DNA of 51,788 nt from Sulfurimonadaceae bacterium (GCA_016744575.1 JADGEC010000009.1:1-51788), one strand, 5' to 3'. Shown: positions 8,422-17,527, numbered from the stretch's first letter. Notes: a model not told the origin generated them from the letters alone. Translations and numbers: made by a program.

Positions 8422-10389
8422 ATGAAAAAAAGTCTACATCTGTTACTATTGTTGACCATTGTGAGTGTAGCTTCACTATATGCTGCAGTCCAATCAAAAA
8501 GGGTATTGGTCGGGATATATAAGTCTGAAGCGGCACTGACTGAGGCGAAGCAGCTGCTACGCACGGATCCCCCTTTAGTCAAAGTCAAACGTGATCATGG
8601 TTTTGAGACCGTAAGTCGCATGCAGGGTAATAAACGCATCTTATACCTGGAGACATTTAGCAAGACAAAAGACCTTTTAAGTACATTTGTCATTGTCAGC
8701 CGTAAGTTTCCAGATGCCTTTATTGAAGAGTATATGGACAGCTCTACGAATCTCCCTGCTCCGGTAGAGGAAAGCAGAGTCGAACCAAGGTCTATACCAG
8801 TTCAGGAACCGGTGCAGATGAGTGTTCCAGCACCGGTCATGGCTGCAACTGCTATCTCGGGCTTTGATGGTTTTGAGCCAGTCAGTGATGTCAGCGATGA
8901 TGATGGTGTCTTATGGGAGCGTGTATCTATCGATGAGAACGGGAAGGCTAAAGACACTGACAACAGTTTTTTCGGGGCAGAAGAGATCGAGACACCTGCT
9001 GCCGTACCTAATGCAAAGCCTACAGAACGCAGAGTAGCTGAGGTGAAAACAGTGACACCTAAGAAAGAGGTAGTCAAAAAGCCGACCCCTCTTCCAGCAT
9101 CGAACGAGGAAGAGTGGAACCTTGATTTTATGCGTGAGCCTGCACTTAAAGAGAGCTTGAATGAAAAGCCAGTGGAGACAGTCAAAAAAGAACCCGTACC
9201 AGTAGCCGAGATTAAGCCTATTGTACGTGAAAAGAAAAGCATACCTGTGGAGAAGGTGCAAGAAGAAGTCATACCAGCCAAGATCGAGGCGGTCGCAGTC
9301 AATGACGAATACCGGCGTGCTGGACAATCGTCTGAGTCAGTCCTTGATGAGGTCCATGAGATCAAGTTGGTCCTTGATACGAAGACGATCTTGATCCTTG
9401 TAGTAGCCATCATCCTACTGTTCTGGCTCTTCACGCGTAAGAAAAGACCGAAGAGAAGCCAGTCAGAGTATAATGATGATAATAGCTATGATGATCTGGT
9501 AGCTCAGTCTGATGCACATTCGGATCTTGTCGACTTACTGATCAAAAAGAAATCCCCTCAGGCAGCTCAGACGACACAGGCGGCTCCTGCGAAAAGTTTT
9601 GAAGATATCTTTAGCCATGGAGAAGATGAGGTTGGTCCGGAATGGGAGCTTAAAATTTCACCTAAAGCGAAGAAGGCGCCGACTAATAAAAAATTCCCTC
9701 TAGTCGTCGATATCCACTCCCATATGATCCCGGGCATAGATGATGGATCGAAATCGATGAAAGAGTCTGTCGCGATGGTAAGACAGCTTCATGCTTTAGG
9801 TTATAAAAAAGTCATCACCACGCCACATATAATGAGTCATCGGTATCCAAACTCCTCTCAGATCATACTAGATGGTCTGGCAAAGCTGAGAGAAGAGTTG
9901 AGCAGACAAGGGGTCGATATTGTCGTCGAAGCAGCAGCAGAGTACTATCTGGATGAACATCTTAGAAGCCTTGTAGCGAAAAAAGAGATCTTGACATTTG
10001 GTAAGAACTGTCTACTGTTTGAACTCTCTTATAATGTCAAACCGATCAATCTGGAAAGATGGATAGCACTGATGCAAGAAGCGGGATATCAACCTGTACT
10101 GGCACACCCTGAGCGGTATCAATATATGCGTCGCGATTTCAATATCTACCAGCAGTTGAAAGATATGGGCGTCTACCTACAGGTAAACATCAACTCACTC
10201 AACGGCTTTTATGCTCCAGAGGCTAAACAGACGGCCTTAAAACTTGCCAATAAGGGAATGATCGACTTTTTAGGCAGTGATGCACATGCTATTCGTCATC
10301 TGCAGGCACTCTCCAAAACAGTCAAGACAGAGCTTTTTGCAAAGATCGTGCAGACTAATAAGATAAAGAACAATACACTTTTGACATAA
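8422..10389 (+). CDS. Membrane-anchored PHP-type (CpsB/YwqE-like) phosphatase with periplasmic SPOR-like region
   Basis: A composite protein of 655 aa. Residues 1-22 form a signal peptide or signal anchor. Residues about 26-110 resemble a SPOR fold (VGIYKSE, then LETFSK and FPDAFIEEY). A long Pro/Lys/Glu-rich linker follows to about 310. One membrane helix spans about 322-338, followed by RKKRPKR, which predicts a cytoplasmic C-terminus. Residues 428-655 are a PHP-family tyrosine phosphatase with DIHSHMIPGIDDGS (His432, His434), TTPHIM, LAHPERY and GSDAHA, all metal-binding motifs of CpsB/YwqE. The usual enzyme is soluble and about 250 aa. No tyrosine-kinase or capsule gene is adjacent. Likely a transmembrane phosphatase whose activity responds to the cell wall; that role is inference. 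Confidence 0.82.
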   Translation: MKKSLHLLLLLTIVSVASLYAAVQSKRVLVGIYKSEAALTEAKQLLRTDPPLVKVKRDHGFETVSRMQGNKRILYLETFSKTKDLLSTFVIVSRKFPDAFIEEYMDSSTNLPAPVEESRVEPRSIPVQEPVQMSVPAPVMAATAISGFDGFEPVSDVSDDDGVLWERVSIDENGKAKDTDNSFFGAEEIETPAAVPNAKPTERRVAEVKTVTPKKEVVKKPTPLPASNEEEWNLDFMREPALKESLNEKPVETVKKEPVPVAEIKPIVREKKSIPVEKVQEEVIPAKIEAVAVNDEYRRAGQSSESVLDEVHEIKLVLDTKTILILVVAIILLFWLFTRKKRPKRSQSEYNDDNSYDDLVAQSDAHSDLVDLLIKKKSPQAAQTTQAAPAKSFEDIFSHGEDEVGPEWELKISPKAKKAPTNKKFPLVVDIHSHMIPGIDDGSKSMKESVAMVRQLHALGYKKVITTPHIMSHRYPNSSQIILDGLAKLREELSRQGVDIVVEAAAEYYLDEHLRSLVAKKEILTFGKNCLLFELSYNVKPINLERWIALMQEAGYQPVLAHPERYQYMRRDFNIYQQLKDMGVYLQVNINSLNGFYAPEAKQTALKLANKGMIDFLGSDAHAIRHLQALSKTVKTELFAKIVQTNKIKNNTLLT

Positions 10390-10406
10390 ATGCAAGGTAG
10401 GCCGTA

Positions 10407-11303
10407 TTGGATATAAAAGCGCTCAGAGAAGAACGTGCGAAATGGATGAACTGGAAGAACATAGCTCCGATGCGTAAAGCACTTGAAGCGCTTCCAGTTC
10501 TAGATACGACTGTTGGACTTGGTCCTACCGTCACACTACAAAGCAAAGATAGCTCCCCTGATATGCAGCAGCTTGAAGCAGCTGCAAAGATGATGATGCC
10601 ATGGCGCAAAGGTCCTTTTGAGCTGTTTGGTCTTTTTATCGATACCGAGTGGAAAAGTGATATCAAGTATGATCTGCTTCGTCCCTATTTCGATCTTAAG
10701 GGTAAACGTGTAGCAGACATAGGCTGCAATAACGGCTACTATCTATTTCGTATGCAAGAAGATGATCCCGCACTACTTGTAGGGTTTGACCCATCCGCAC
10801 TCTATAAGACCCAGTTTGACCTTATTGACCGTTTTGCCAAGACTAAGATAGTATATGAGCTTTTCGGTGTCGAACATCTCCCTTTTTATGAAGAGAAGTT
10901 CGATACCATCTTCTGTCTGGGCGTGCTTTATCATCGTAGTGATCCTGTAGCGATGCTAAAGTCACTGTATAAAGGGCTTGATAAACAAGGTGAAGTGATC
11001 TTGGATACATTTATGATCGATGGAGAGGACGAGATCTGTCTCACTCCAGCAGGTAGTTACTCTAAAATACCAAATATCTATTTTGTCCCTACCGTCAAAG
11101 CATTGAAGAACTGGTGTCTACGGGCAGGTTTTAAGGGCTTTGAGGTGTTAGAGATCATGGCAACGACTGCGCACGAACAGCGTAAGACTGCATGGATGGA
11201 GGGACAAAGCCTTGAGGACTTCCTCGATCCGGACGATAGTAGTAAGACAGTTGAAGGTTATCCCGCTCCTAAACGGATATATGTAAAACTGATAAAGGAA
11301 TGA
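10407..11303 (+). CDS. cmoB: tRNA U34 carboxymethyltransferase CmoB
   Basis: Transfers a carboxymethyl group from carboxy-S-adenosylmethionine to 5-hydroxyuridine at the tRNA wobble base. The N-terminal region has the CmoB signature (MMPWRKGPFELFG, IDTEWKSDIK) and the methyltransferase core follows with VADIGCNNGYYLFRM. The start is a TTG at 10407, chosen because AAGGTAG lies nine bases upstream and the ATG at 10390 is out of frame and stops at once. 298 aa, slightly short of the E. coli length. It follows the phosphatase gene by 17 bases. CmoA is not in the window. Confidence 0.92.
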   Translation: MDIKALREERAKWMNWKNIAPMRKALEALPVLDTTVGLGPTVTLQSKDSSPDMQQLEAAAKMMMPWRKGPFELFGLFIDTEWKSDIKYDLLRPYFDLKGKRVADIGCNNGYYLFRMQEDDPALLVGFDPSALYKTQFDLIDRFAKTKIVYELFGVEHLPFYEEKFDTIFCLGVLYHRSDPVAMLKSLYKGLDKQGEVILDTFMIDGEDEICLTPAGSYSKIPNIYFVPTVKALKNWCLRAGFKGFEVLEIMATTAHEQRKTAWMEGQSLEDFLDPDDSSKTVEGYPAPKRIYVKLIKE

Positions 11304-11304
11304 T

Positions 11305-11754
11305 ATGGCAGAGGAAGTAATAGAGGAGATCGAATCTGATGAGGTGTTCTTAAACACACATGAGTCGATCGACCGTGCACTGTGTGGTGACATCGAGATA
11401 CTGGAAAAAGGTTATGCACTTGTCAAGTTGCATACGACAGAAGCTATGCGCGCAGATGAACACGGCTTAGTCCACGGCGGTTTTATCTTCGGTGCGGCAG
11501 ATTTTGCAGCGATGGCTGCCGTGAACGAGCCAAATGTCCTTCTCTCAGGTAGTACAAGTGTCTTTCTGGCTCCTGTACGTGTGGGTGATGAGGTGACTTT
11601 TGAAGCAAAGGTCCGACAGACAGAGGGACGCAGACGAGATGTCGTCGTGACCGCGCTCTCTTATGAGGTGAAGGTGTTTGAAGCAGAGTTCAAGACCGTG
11701 GTGACTGAGAACCATGTACTGAACATCTCACTGCTTAATGATGATGACGCGTAG
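11305..11754 (+). CDS. Hotdog-fold thioesterase family protein
   Basis: Small acyl-CoA thioesterase-like protein. The hotdog motif HGGFIFGAADFAAMAA, followed by SGSTSVFLAPVRVGDEV, matches the PaaI/4HBT group, with the conserved His-Gly-Gly at the active-site helix. 149 aa includes an acidic 30-residue N-terminal leader. The ATG is one base after the cmoB stop and has AAAGGA upstream, so the two genes are cotranscribed. Substrate unknown. Confidence 0.8.
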   Translation: MAEEVIEEIESDEVFLNTHESIDRALCGDIEILEKGYALVKLHTTEAMRADEHGLVHGGFIFGAADFAAMAAVNEPNVLLSGSTSVFLAPVRVGDEVTFEAKVRQTEGRRRDVVVTALSYEVKVFEAEFKTVVTENHVLNISLLNDDDA

Positions 11755-12348
11755 TCAGATACTTCTTATCCAGTAGTCTGCATTTTTCTGTTCGCGTGCT
11801 ATTGTCGTTGGGTTTCCATGACCGGGATAGACAGCCTTGTCATACTCTATCTTCTTAAATCTTTCCAGACTATCTTTCATATCTTTGGGACTTGAGTAGG
11901 GGAAGTCTACTCTTCCTATAGATTGTTCAAAGATGAAATCCCCGCTAAACATCGCATCAGCTATCTCAACCGTAGAACAGCCAGGACAATGGCCTGGAAA
12001 ATGGCGGAACCTCACAGATATACCGGCTATCTCCACGGTCGCATCTCTTTCTACCTCGAAATCAGGATAAGAGGGTGGAAGATCAGGCATGAAGGTGCTG
12101 TTTTGAAGTAAGAAGACATCATCTTTGGGTGTATAAAGTAGGATGTCTAGCTTCTCTTTTACCTCCTGGTTACTCCAGACATGGTCGAAGTGTCCATGAG
12201 TGTTGACGATGGCGACAGGATCAGTCACATTCTCCAGGACCCACTTTGTCGCGTCTACACCTGGATCGATGATGATATCTTTACCATCGACCGTGATGAT
12301 ATAACAGTTGGTCTGATAAGGCCCCATGGGCTGTCGTTTTATCTGCAT
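11755..12348 (-). CDS. MBL-fold hydrolase, glyoxalase II-like
   Basis: Metallo-beta-lactamase-fold hydrolase with the dizinc motif NTHGHFDHVW, then FPGHCPGCSTVE and SGDFIFEQSIGRVD, and a final YPGHGNPTTI. This matches the short YcbL/GloB-like group, which acts on thioesters such as S-lactoylglutathione; the exact substrate is unknown. I take the ATG at 12348 (MQIKRQPMG), where family similarity begins, rather than the one 14 codons upstream. Its stop directly abuts that of the convergent hotdog gene. Confidence 0.87.
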   Translation of the reverse strand: MQIKRQPMGPYQTNCYIITVDGKDIIIDPGVDATKWVLENVTDPVAIVNTHGHFDHVWSNQEVKEKLDILLYTPKDDVFLLQNSTFMPDLPPSYPDFEVERDATVEIAGISVRFRHFPGHCPGCSTVEIADAMFSGDFIFEQSIGRVDFPYSSPKDMKDSLERFKKIEYDKAVYPGHGNPTTIAREQKNADYWIRSI

Positions 12349-12399
12349 AGTCACTCTTTTCGGGGTATTAGAGCTACTCTTCAACATCATTTATTTAAG

Positions 12400-12511
12400 A
12401 CGCCAAACGAACAAGTCCGTTTGACTACGCTAACGCTAAGTTTGCTTCGGCAGCAGGCCCTCGCACTTTGTGTGCTCTTGGGTTACTCGTCTCAAACCTT
12501 TGTCATCTAGT
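12400..12511 (+). repeat. Intergenic repeat, copy A (112 nt)
   Basis: Same 112-base element as at 28059-28170, with about ten mismatches by eye. It starts ACGCCAAACGAACAAG and ends TTTGTCATCTAGT. Inside are CAAACG/CGTTTG (a six-pair hairpin) and GCAC-TTTGT-GTGC. It lies between the divergently transcribed MBL hydrolase and DUF455 genes. The upstream open frame of the DUF455 gene runs into this repeat and is not coding there. Confidence 0.85.
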
Positions 12512-12574
12512 ATATATTCACTTAAAGTCAATGGTATTGGAGGTGCCCTTTATATATTTTCACTAGAATTATAC

Positions 12575-13390
12575 ATGGACTTTTTTAGAATTTTACATGA
12601 TATATTGATAACAGACACACCTTCAGACAAGATCGCACGCTTTAAAGCATTTTATGATGCCTACCTTTTAGATGATGTCATCTTTGAGAACGAGTACGAA
12701 CCTATCTATTTTGATTCGCCTTCGTATGCGGGGTTCTGTCAGATCGTCGAACCGCTGGCTGTCCCAAAACGCAGAAACATGGCACAGAGGAAGGGTCAGA
12801 TAATACTGCTTCATGCCATCACCCACATTGAGTACAGTGCGATCGACCTTGCATTGGACCACGCTTATCGTTTTACTGATATGCCCCGGGATTATTATGA
12901 TGACTGGCTGAAAGTAGCTGATGATGAGATACGCCACTTCTTGATGCTTGAAGGGCTGTTGAACGAACTAGATAGTAGTTATGGAGAGGTCGAAGTGCAT
13001 GACTCTCTGTTTGAGGCCTCGCAGCGTACTCAGTCACTGCTCGAGCGAATGGCTGTTGTCCCTCGGTTTCTCGAAGCCAGTGGACTTGATGCCACACCGG
13101 AGATCCTTCTCAAACTAGAGCGTATGCCCAAGACGCCTTTTATCGAAAAGATCAAAGCGGCTCTGGAGGTCATCGTGGATGAAGAGGTAGACCATGTCCT
13201 AAAAGGTGACCGCTGGTTCTCTTATGCCTGTGAACAAGAGGGTGTCGAGACTTCAGTCTATTTTGAGATCATTGAAAAATATTATCCAAGAAGTTTCCCA
13301 AGAAAGAAGATGATCAACGTGAAAGCCCGCCAGGAGGCTGGTTTTAGCTGTGATGAGCTAAATATTATCGCATCGGCAAAAGTTTGTTAA
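12575..13390 (+). CDS. DUF455 ferritin-like protein
   Basis: Probable di-iron carboxylate protein of the DUF455 family, 271 aa. The ferritin-like four-helix core is marked by LLHAITHIEYSAIDLALDH (His80, His84, Glu86), then DDEIRHF (Glu118, His121) and, further on, DEEVDHV. Members are thought to be oxidase- or hydroxylase-like, but no substrate is firmly known to me. I start it at ATG 12575, since the longer open frame begins within the dispersed repeat. The ribosome site is weak. Confidence 0.83.
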   Translation: MDFFRILHDILITDTPSDKIARFKAFYDAYLLDDVIFENEYEPIYFDSPSYAGFCQIVEPLAVPKRRNMAQRKGQIILLHAITHIEYSAIDLALDHAYRFTDMPRDYYDDWLKVADDEIRHFLMLEGLLNELDSSYGEVEVHDSLFEASQRTQSLLERMAVVPRFLEASGLDATPEILLKLERMPKTPFIEKIKAALEVIVDEEVDHVLKGDRWFSYACEQEGVETSVYFEIIEKYYPRSFPRKKMINVKARQEAGFSCDELNIIASAKVC

Positions 13391-13418
13391 TTAGTTTTCT
13401 TTGTAAACAGAACTTGGA

Positions 13419-13424
13419 TATAAT
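13419..13424 (+). promoter_or_regulatory. Probable -10 box of the nadE operon
   Basis: A perfect TATAAT hexamer, preceded by an A/T-rich stretch without a clear -35 box, as is usual for vegetative promoters in this phylum. It lies 46 bases before the nadE ATG. It would serve the nadE to histidine-kinase gene run, in which all spacers are short. Confidence 0.5.
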
Positions 13425-13470
13425 CAAATTTGTTAAACTCTACTTCAGTTTTGTGTAAGGAAGTGTTTCG

Positions 13471-14271
13471 ATGAGTAAATATGCGGAGATCTCTGATCAT
13501 CTTGTCCGATTTTTGCAAGATGAAGTCTATAAGACGGGTCTGAGAAGTTCCGTTTTAGGACTGAGTGGCGGGATCGACTCTGCCGTAGTGGCAGTATTGG
13601 CACACCGTGCCTTTGGTGATGACCTTCTATGTATCAAGATGCCCTCACACTACTCCTCACAAAGTAGTCTTGATGACGCTGATGAGCTCTGTCAAGCATT
13701 TGACTTGAACTGTGTTACCAAAAGTATCGATAAGCTCTTAAAGGCTTATGAAGATGATGCGATGGACAACCTTCGTAAAGGGAACTTCTCATCACGGATG
13801 AGGATGGCGACACTCTATGATGTCTCGGCAGAGCAGGGCGGGCTTGTACTTGGGACCAGTAACAAGAGTGAGTTGATGCTGGGTTATGGGACGCTTTATG
13901 GTGATCTAGCCAGTGCATTGAACCCTATCGGTGATCTTTATAAGACCGAAGTCTTTGAGCTGGCTCGCTATCTCGATGTCCCGTCCTCGATCGTCGATAA
14001 ACCGCCCTCTGCAGATCTTTGGGCGGGTCAGAACGATGAGGATGACCTCGGTTATACCTATGCCCAACTCGATGCAGTGCTAAAGCGTTATGTCGAAGAG
14101 CGTGCATCAAGAGAAGAGTTGTTGAATGAGAAGTTTGATGAGAAGCTGGTAGATATGATCATAACACGTATCTACCGTAATCAGTTCAAACGAAAGATGC
14201 CGGTTATCGCGAAATTGACATCGCGGACGATCAACCATGATTTCAATTATCCAAGAGATATAACCTTATAA
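13471..14271 (+). CDS. nadE: NAD+ synthetase
   Basis: Last step of NAD synthesis, amidating nicotinic acid adenine dinucleotide with ATP. The PP-loop LGLSGGIDSAV (from about residue 29) and the later GTSNKSELMLGYGT, PIGDLYKTEV and KPPSADLW motifs are all family hallmarks. 266 aa, with no glutaminase domain, so the ammonia-dependent form. AAGGAAG lies seven bases before the ATG. First gene of the run nadE-degT-lpxK-argB-cutA-RR-HK. Confidence 0.95.
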   Translation: MSKYAEISDHLVRFLQDEVYKTGLRSSVLGLSGGIDSAVVAVLAHRAFGDDLLCIKMPSHYSSQSSLDDADELCQAFDLNCVTKSIDKLLKAYEDDAMDNLRKGNFSSRMRMATLYDVSAEQGGLVLGTSNKSELMLGYGTLYGDLASALNPIGDLYKTEVFELARYLDVPSSIVDKPPSADLWAGQNDEDDLGYTYAQLDAVLKRYVEERASREELLNEKFDEKLVDMIITRIYRNQFKRKMPVIAKLTSRTINHDFNYPRDITL

Positions 14272-14278
14272 GGAGTAA

Positions 14279-15406
14279 GTGATGAGTATGACTATACCGT
14301 TTTACCGGGCAGATATAGGCGGAGATGAGCGCGAGCGAATAGATGAGGTACTTGATGGCGAGGTCTCTTCGATCATCGAAGACCTTGAGAGCGAGTTCGA
14401 GTCTTATACCGGTGCATCATACGCACTGGCTACCTCACATGGAACGGGTGCACTGCACCTTGCCATGTTGGCGATCGATCTTAAGCGTGGTGATAAAGTC
14501 ATCTGTTCAGTCAATGCTTTTCCTGCACTTCCGGAAGTCGTCCGTCACTTTGATGCTGAGCCGGTCTTTATCGATATTGACGAGGAGACGTTCAATATAG
14601 ACTTGAACAAACTTGAGGCCTACCTTGAAGACCACGCATCGAAAAAACTCAAAGCAGTCATCGTCTCTCATGTAGCTGGACAGACGATGAACCTTGAACG
14701 TCTTTATAATATCGCCAAGATCTATAATGTCAAGATCATCGAAGATGCTTGCGATGCATTGGGTGCGACATATAAGGGTGACAGGATAGGCTCCACCGGT
14801 GCAGATATAACCTGTTTTAACTTCAGTCCGCATCTGAAGAAAAACGTCAGTAATGGCGGTATGCTGGTGACAGACGATGAAGATATCATGGAGCGTGCAA
14901 AACTGCTTAGAAATCATGCCATGATCATTGATGATGGTGGCCTTGACTATATCTACGATGTCGTCGATATTGGAAATAAATATACGATGAGTCCTCTTGA
15001 TGCAGCGTTCATCGGGGTACAACTGGAGAAACGCGACAGCGAGATAGCTCGTCAAAAAGAGATCGCAGCAGTCTATGATAAGAAACTCGAAGGTGTCGGA
15101 CATATCTCTATCCCGGTAGCCAAAGAGGATCACCTCTTCTCGCTTTACATCATCAAAGTCGATAAGAACCGTGACTCATTTGCCCGTGAACTGCTGCTCA
15201 AAGGGATCGAGACCGGACTGCACTATATACCGTTACATCTGCTAAGTTACTATAAAAGCAAATACAGTCTACGGATCAATGATTTCCCGGTTGCTTTACG
15301 TAACTATCAGCAGGTCCTTTCTATTCCGCTCTATGCGTCGATGAGTGATAAAGAGGTCGACTATGTCTGTAAGGCGATCAAAGATGTCGCTAAAAGTCGG
15401 GTTTGA
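14279..15406 (+). CDS. DegT/DnrJ/EryC1 family PLP-dependent sugar aminotransferase
   Basis: Fold-type I aminotransferase of the sugar-modifying DegT group, 375 aa. The cofactor-binding landmarks are ATSHGTGALHLA, IIEDACDALGA and FNFSPHLKKNVSNGGM; the Schiff-base lysine is one of the two in HLKK. Most members read K-x3-5-GEGG there, so NVSNGG is a little unusual. The enzyme would aminate a keto-sugar nucleotide for surface polysaccharide or lipid A-type sugar. Placed seven bases after nadE and overlapping lpxK, it may contribute to envelope glycan synthesis, but no other sugar pathway gene is near. Confidence 0.88.
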   Translation: MMSMTIPFYRADIGGDERERIDEVLDGEVSSIIEDLESEFESYTGASYALATSHGTGALHLAMLAIDLKRGDKVICSVNAFPALPEVVRHFDAEPVFIDIDEETFNIDLNKLEAYLEDHASKKLKAVIVSHVAGQTMNLERLYNIAKIYNVKIIEDACDALGATYKGDRIGSTGADITCFNFSPHLKKNVSNGGMLVTDDEDIMERAKLLRNHAMIIDDGGLDYIYDVVDIGNKYTMSPLDAAFIGVQLEKRDSEIARQKEIAAVYDKKLEGVGHISIPVAKEDHLFSLYIIKVDKNRDSFARELLLKGIETGLHYIPLHLLSYYKSKYSLRINDFPVALRNYQQVLSIPLYASMSDKEVDYVCKAIKDVAKSRV

Positions 15407-16314
15407 CCCAGAGTCTGCATAGCTGGGGGGAGCGTTATCTTTACGCACCAGATCGGTATCAGCGTCTTATCTCACTGCTCTTACTGCCGTTAAGCTGGCT
15501 CTATTGTGCACTAATGTACTGGCGATTTCATCTAAAAAAACCGCTTGCACAAGGTGTCGCAGTCGTAAGTGTAGGTAACCTGACGGTAGGTGGAAGCGGA
15601 AAGACCCCACTGGTAAGTGCCTTAGCGGGCCGTTATACAGATGCAGCTATCGTCTTACGTGGTTATGGTCGTCACAGTAAGGGTATGGCGGTAGTCTCTG
15701 ATGGTGAGACTATCTTGTGTGATGTACGCTGCAGCGGTGACGAAGCAATGATCTATGCCCAAAGTGTTCAAGGTGTCGTGGTGATCGTCAGTGAAGAGCG
15801 TGAAGCGGGTATCGAACAGGCAAAGAAGATGGGTCGTAGTGTCATCTTCCTCGATGATGGATACAGTAAACATCAAATAGAGAAGCTTGATCTGCTCATC
15901 GATGTGAAGACAAGAAGCCATGCCTGTCTGCCATCAGGCCCTTACCGAGAGCGTCTGTGGCAGGGAAAAGAAGCATTGACCCTTACAGAGGAGAGAGACT
16001 TCTTTCGACGTGTCACGGTAAAAGATGCTACTGAGCGTATGGTCTTGGTAACAGCTATCGCCAGACCGAAGCGGCTGGATGATTTTTTACCAGCAGTAGC
16101 AGAGAAACACTACTTTCCAGACCATCACTTCTTTAGTAAAGAGGAGTTAGAGACCATTCTCGCCAAGAGTGGTGGGACTTCACTATTAGTGACGTTTAAA
16201 GACCAGGTCAAGATGGAGACGTTTGGACTACCTTTATCACTACTGGACCTTGAACTTGAAGTGAGTGAGACATTGTTAGATAAAATAGATAGATACGTGG
16301 AGAGACATAGATGA
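15403..16314 (+). CDS. lpxK: Tetraacyldisaccharide 4'-kinase
   Basis: Phosphorylates the 4' position of the lipid A disaccharide at the inner membrane. An N-terminal hydrophobic segment (LLLLPLSWLYCALMY) anchors it, followed by the P-loop VGNLTVGGSGKTPLV and LDDGYSKHQIE, as in the family. 303 aa. The start is a TTG overlapping the upstream TGA (TTGA), a likely coupled start; no clear ribosome site is visible. The stop overlaps argB by ATGA. Confidence 0.94.
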   Translation: MTQSLHSWGERYLYAPDRYQRLISLLLLPLSWLYCALMYWRFHLKKPLAQGVAVVSVGNLTVGGSGKTPLVSALAGRYTDAAIVLRGYGRHSKGMAVVSDGETILCDVRCSGDEAMIYAQSVQGVVVIVSEEREAGIEQAKKMGRSVIFLDDGYSKHQIEKLDLLIDVKTRSHACLPSGPYRERLWQGKEALTLTEERDFFRRVTVKDATERMVLVTAIARPKRLDDFLPAVAEKHYFPDHHFFSKEELETILAKSGGTSLLVTFKDQVKMETFGLPLSLLDLELEVSETLLDKIDRYVERHR

Positions 16315-17162
16315 AAAAAAAGATGGATCAGGTCAAGGTACTCCTTGATGCCCTTCCTTATATTAAAAAATTCGCAAATCAGATATTTGTCATCAAATAT
16401 GGTGGATCGGCGCAGATAAACCCCAAACTTAAAGAGAAGTTTGCACAGGATATCCTACTGATGTACCTTGTCGGGATCAAACCGGTCATCGTTCATGGTG
16501 GTGGCAACAAGATCAGTGGACTTCTGGAGCAACTGGAGATAGAGAGTAAGTTCGTAGATGGTCTGCGTGTCACAGATGATAAGGCGATGGAAGTCGTGGA
16601 GATGGTCCTTTCGGGAAGTATCAACAATGAGATAACCTCGCTTCTCAATCAGCACGGTGCCAAAGCACTTGGGGTCAGTGGTAAAGATGCCAACTTCATA
16701 ACAGCAAAACCTATAGACAGTGAGAAATATGGCCTGGTCGGTAATATCACCAAAGTCGATAAAAGTGTCATAGAGAACCTTATAGCTGAAAAGTTCATCC
16801 CTGTGATAGCTCCTATCGCTTCGGGTGATGAGATGAACCATCCAGGCTTTAATATCAACGCAGACCTGGCAGCAAGTAAGATCGCAGCTAGTATCGGTGC
16901 CCAAAAGATAATCTTTATGACAGATACCCCGGGTGTGATGGACAAGGAGAAAAACTTCTTCTCGACTCTGCGTGAAGAGGAGATCATCGCGCTTAAAGAA
17001 GACGGTGTGATAGCTGGAGGTATGATACCAAAAGTAGATGCCTGCATGGAAGCGATAGATGCCGGTGTCGAAAAGGCACACATCATCGATGGCCGGGTCG
17101 AACATGCACTGCTTCTGGAAGTCTTTACCAGCGAGGGTGTAGGGACTGTCATCAAAAAATAG
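16311..17162 (+). CDS. argB: N-acetylglutamate kinase
   Basis: Second step of arginine synthesis, phosphorylating N-acetylglutamate. The family signature is intact: KYGGSAQ (substrate-site lysine Lys29), HGGGNK at 62-67, NINADLAASKIA, MTDTPGVMD and IAGGMIPK. 283 aa is normal. Overlaps lpxK by ATGA and is followed after six bases by cutA. A second, degenerate copy lies about 3.2 kb downstream at 20334. Confidence 0.96.
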   Translation: MKKKMDQVKVLLDALPYIKKFANQIFVIKYGGSAQINPKLKEKFAQDILLMYLVGIKPVIVHGGGNKISGLLEQLEIESKFVDGLRVTDDKAMEVVEMVLSGSINNEITSLLNQHGAKALGVSGKDANFITAKPIDSEKYGLVGNITKVDKSVIENLIAEKFIPVIAPIASGDEMNHPGFNINADLAASKIAASIGAQKIIFMTDTPGVMDKEKNFFSTLREEEIIALKEDGVIAGGMIPKVDACMEAIDAGVEKAHIIDGRVEHALLLEVFTSEGVGTVIKK

Positions 17163-17167
17163 GAAGA

Positions 17168-17527
17168 GTGATGCCTGATACAGATGCCCTGATAGTCTCC
17201 TGCACAGTCCCTGACGCTTCAGTCGGCAGAGGTATCGCGAGGCGTATCGTCAAAGAAGGCCTGTGTGCCTGTGTCAACCAGATCCCTTCAGTGACCTCTT
17301 ACTACCTATATGAAGGAGAGTTCAATGAAGATACTGAAGAACTGCTTATCATAAAGAGTGACAGTGCACACTTTGAGAGTCTACAGGCCCGTATTACTGA
17401 ACTCCATCCCTACGATGTTCCTGAGATCATTGCAACAGCCGTCATCGCTGGAAATAAAGCCTATATGCAATGGCTTGACACCTCTATGCTTTTAGATAAA
17501 AAATCATCGAGCATGAAAAAAGGGTAA
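17168..17527 (+). CDS. cutA: CutA-type divalent ion tolerance protein
   Basis: Small trimeric protein linked to copper and divalent-metal tolerance. The sequence shows the CutA core: VSCTVPDASVGRGIARRIV, GLCACVNQIPSVTSYYLYEG and ELHPYDVPEIIA. 119 aa is usual. The ATG is five bases after the argB stop, with AGGAAGAG covering the junction. It precedes the response regulator gene by five bases. Confidence 0.93.
   Translation: MMPDTDALIVSCTVPDASVGRGIARRIVKEGLCACVNQIPSVTSYYLYEGEFNEDTEELLIIKSDSAHFESLQARITELHPYDVPEIIATAVIAGNKAYMQWLDTSMLLDKKSSSMKKG

Noticed and set aside
12400-12511. Integron attC-like site, because the repeat contains GCTAACGCTAAG and internal hairpins
   Set aside because: No integrase, no head-to-tail cassettes, and the copies sit between core genes. 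The core-site pair of an attC is not recognisable.
12470-12574. N-terminal 35 residues of the DUF455 protein in the longest open frame
   Set aside because: The frame begins inside the dispersed repeat; the family similarity starts at ATG 12575.
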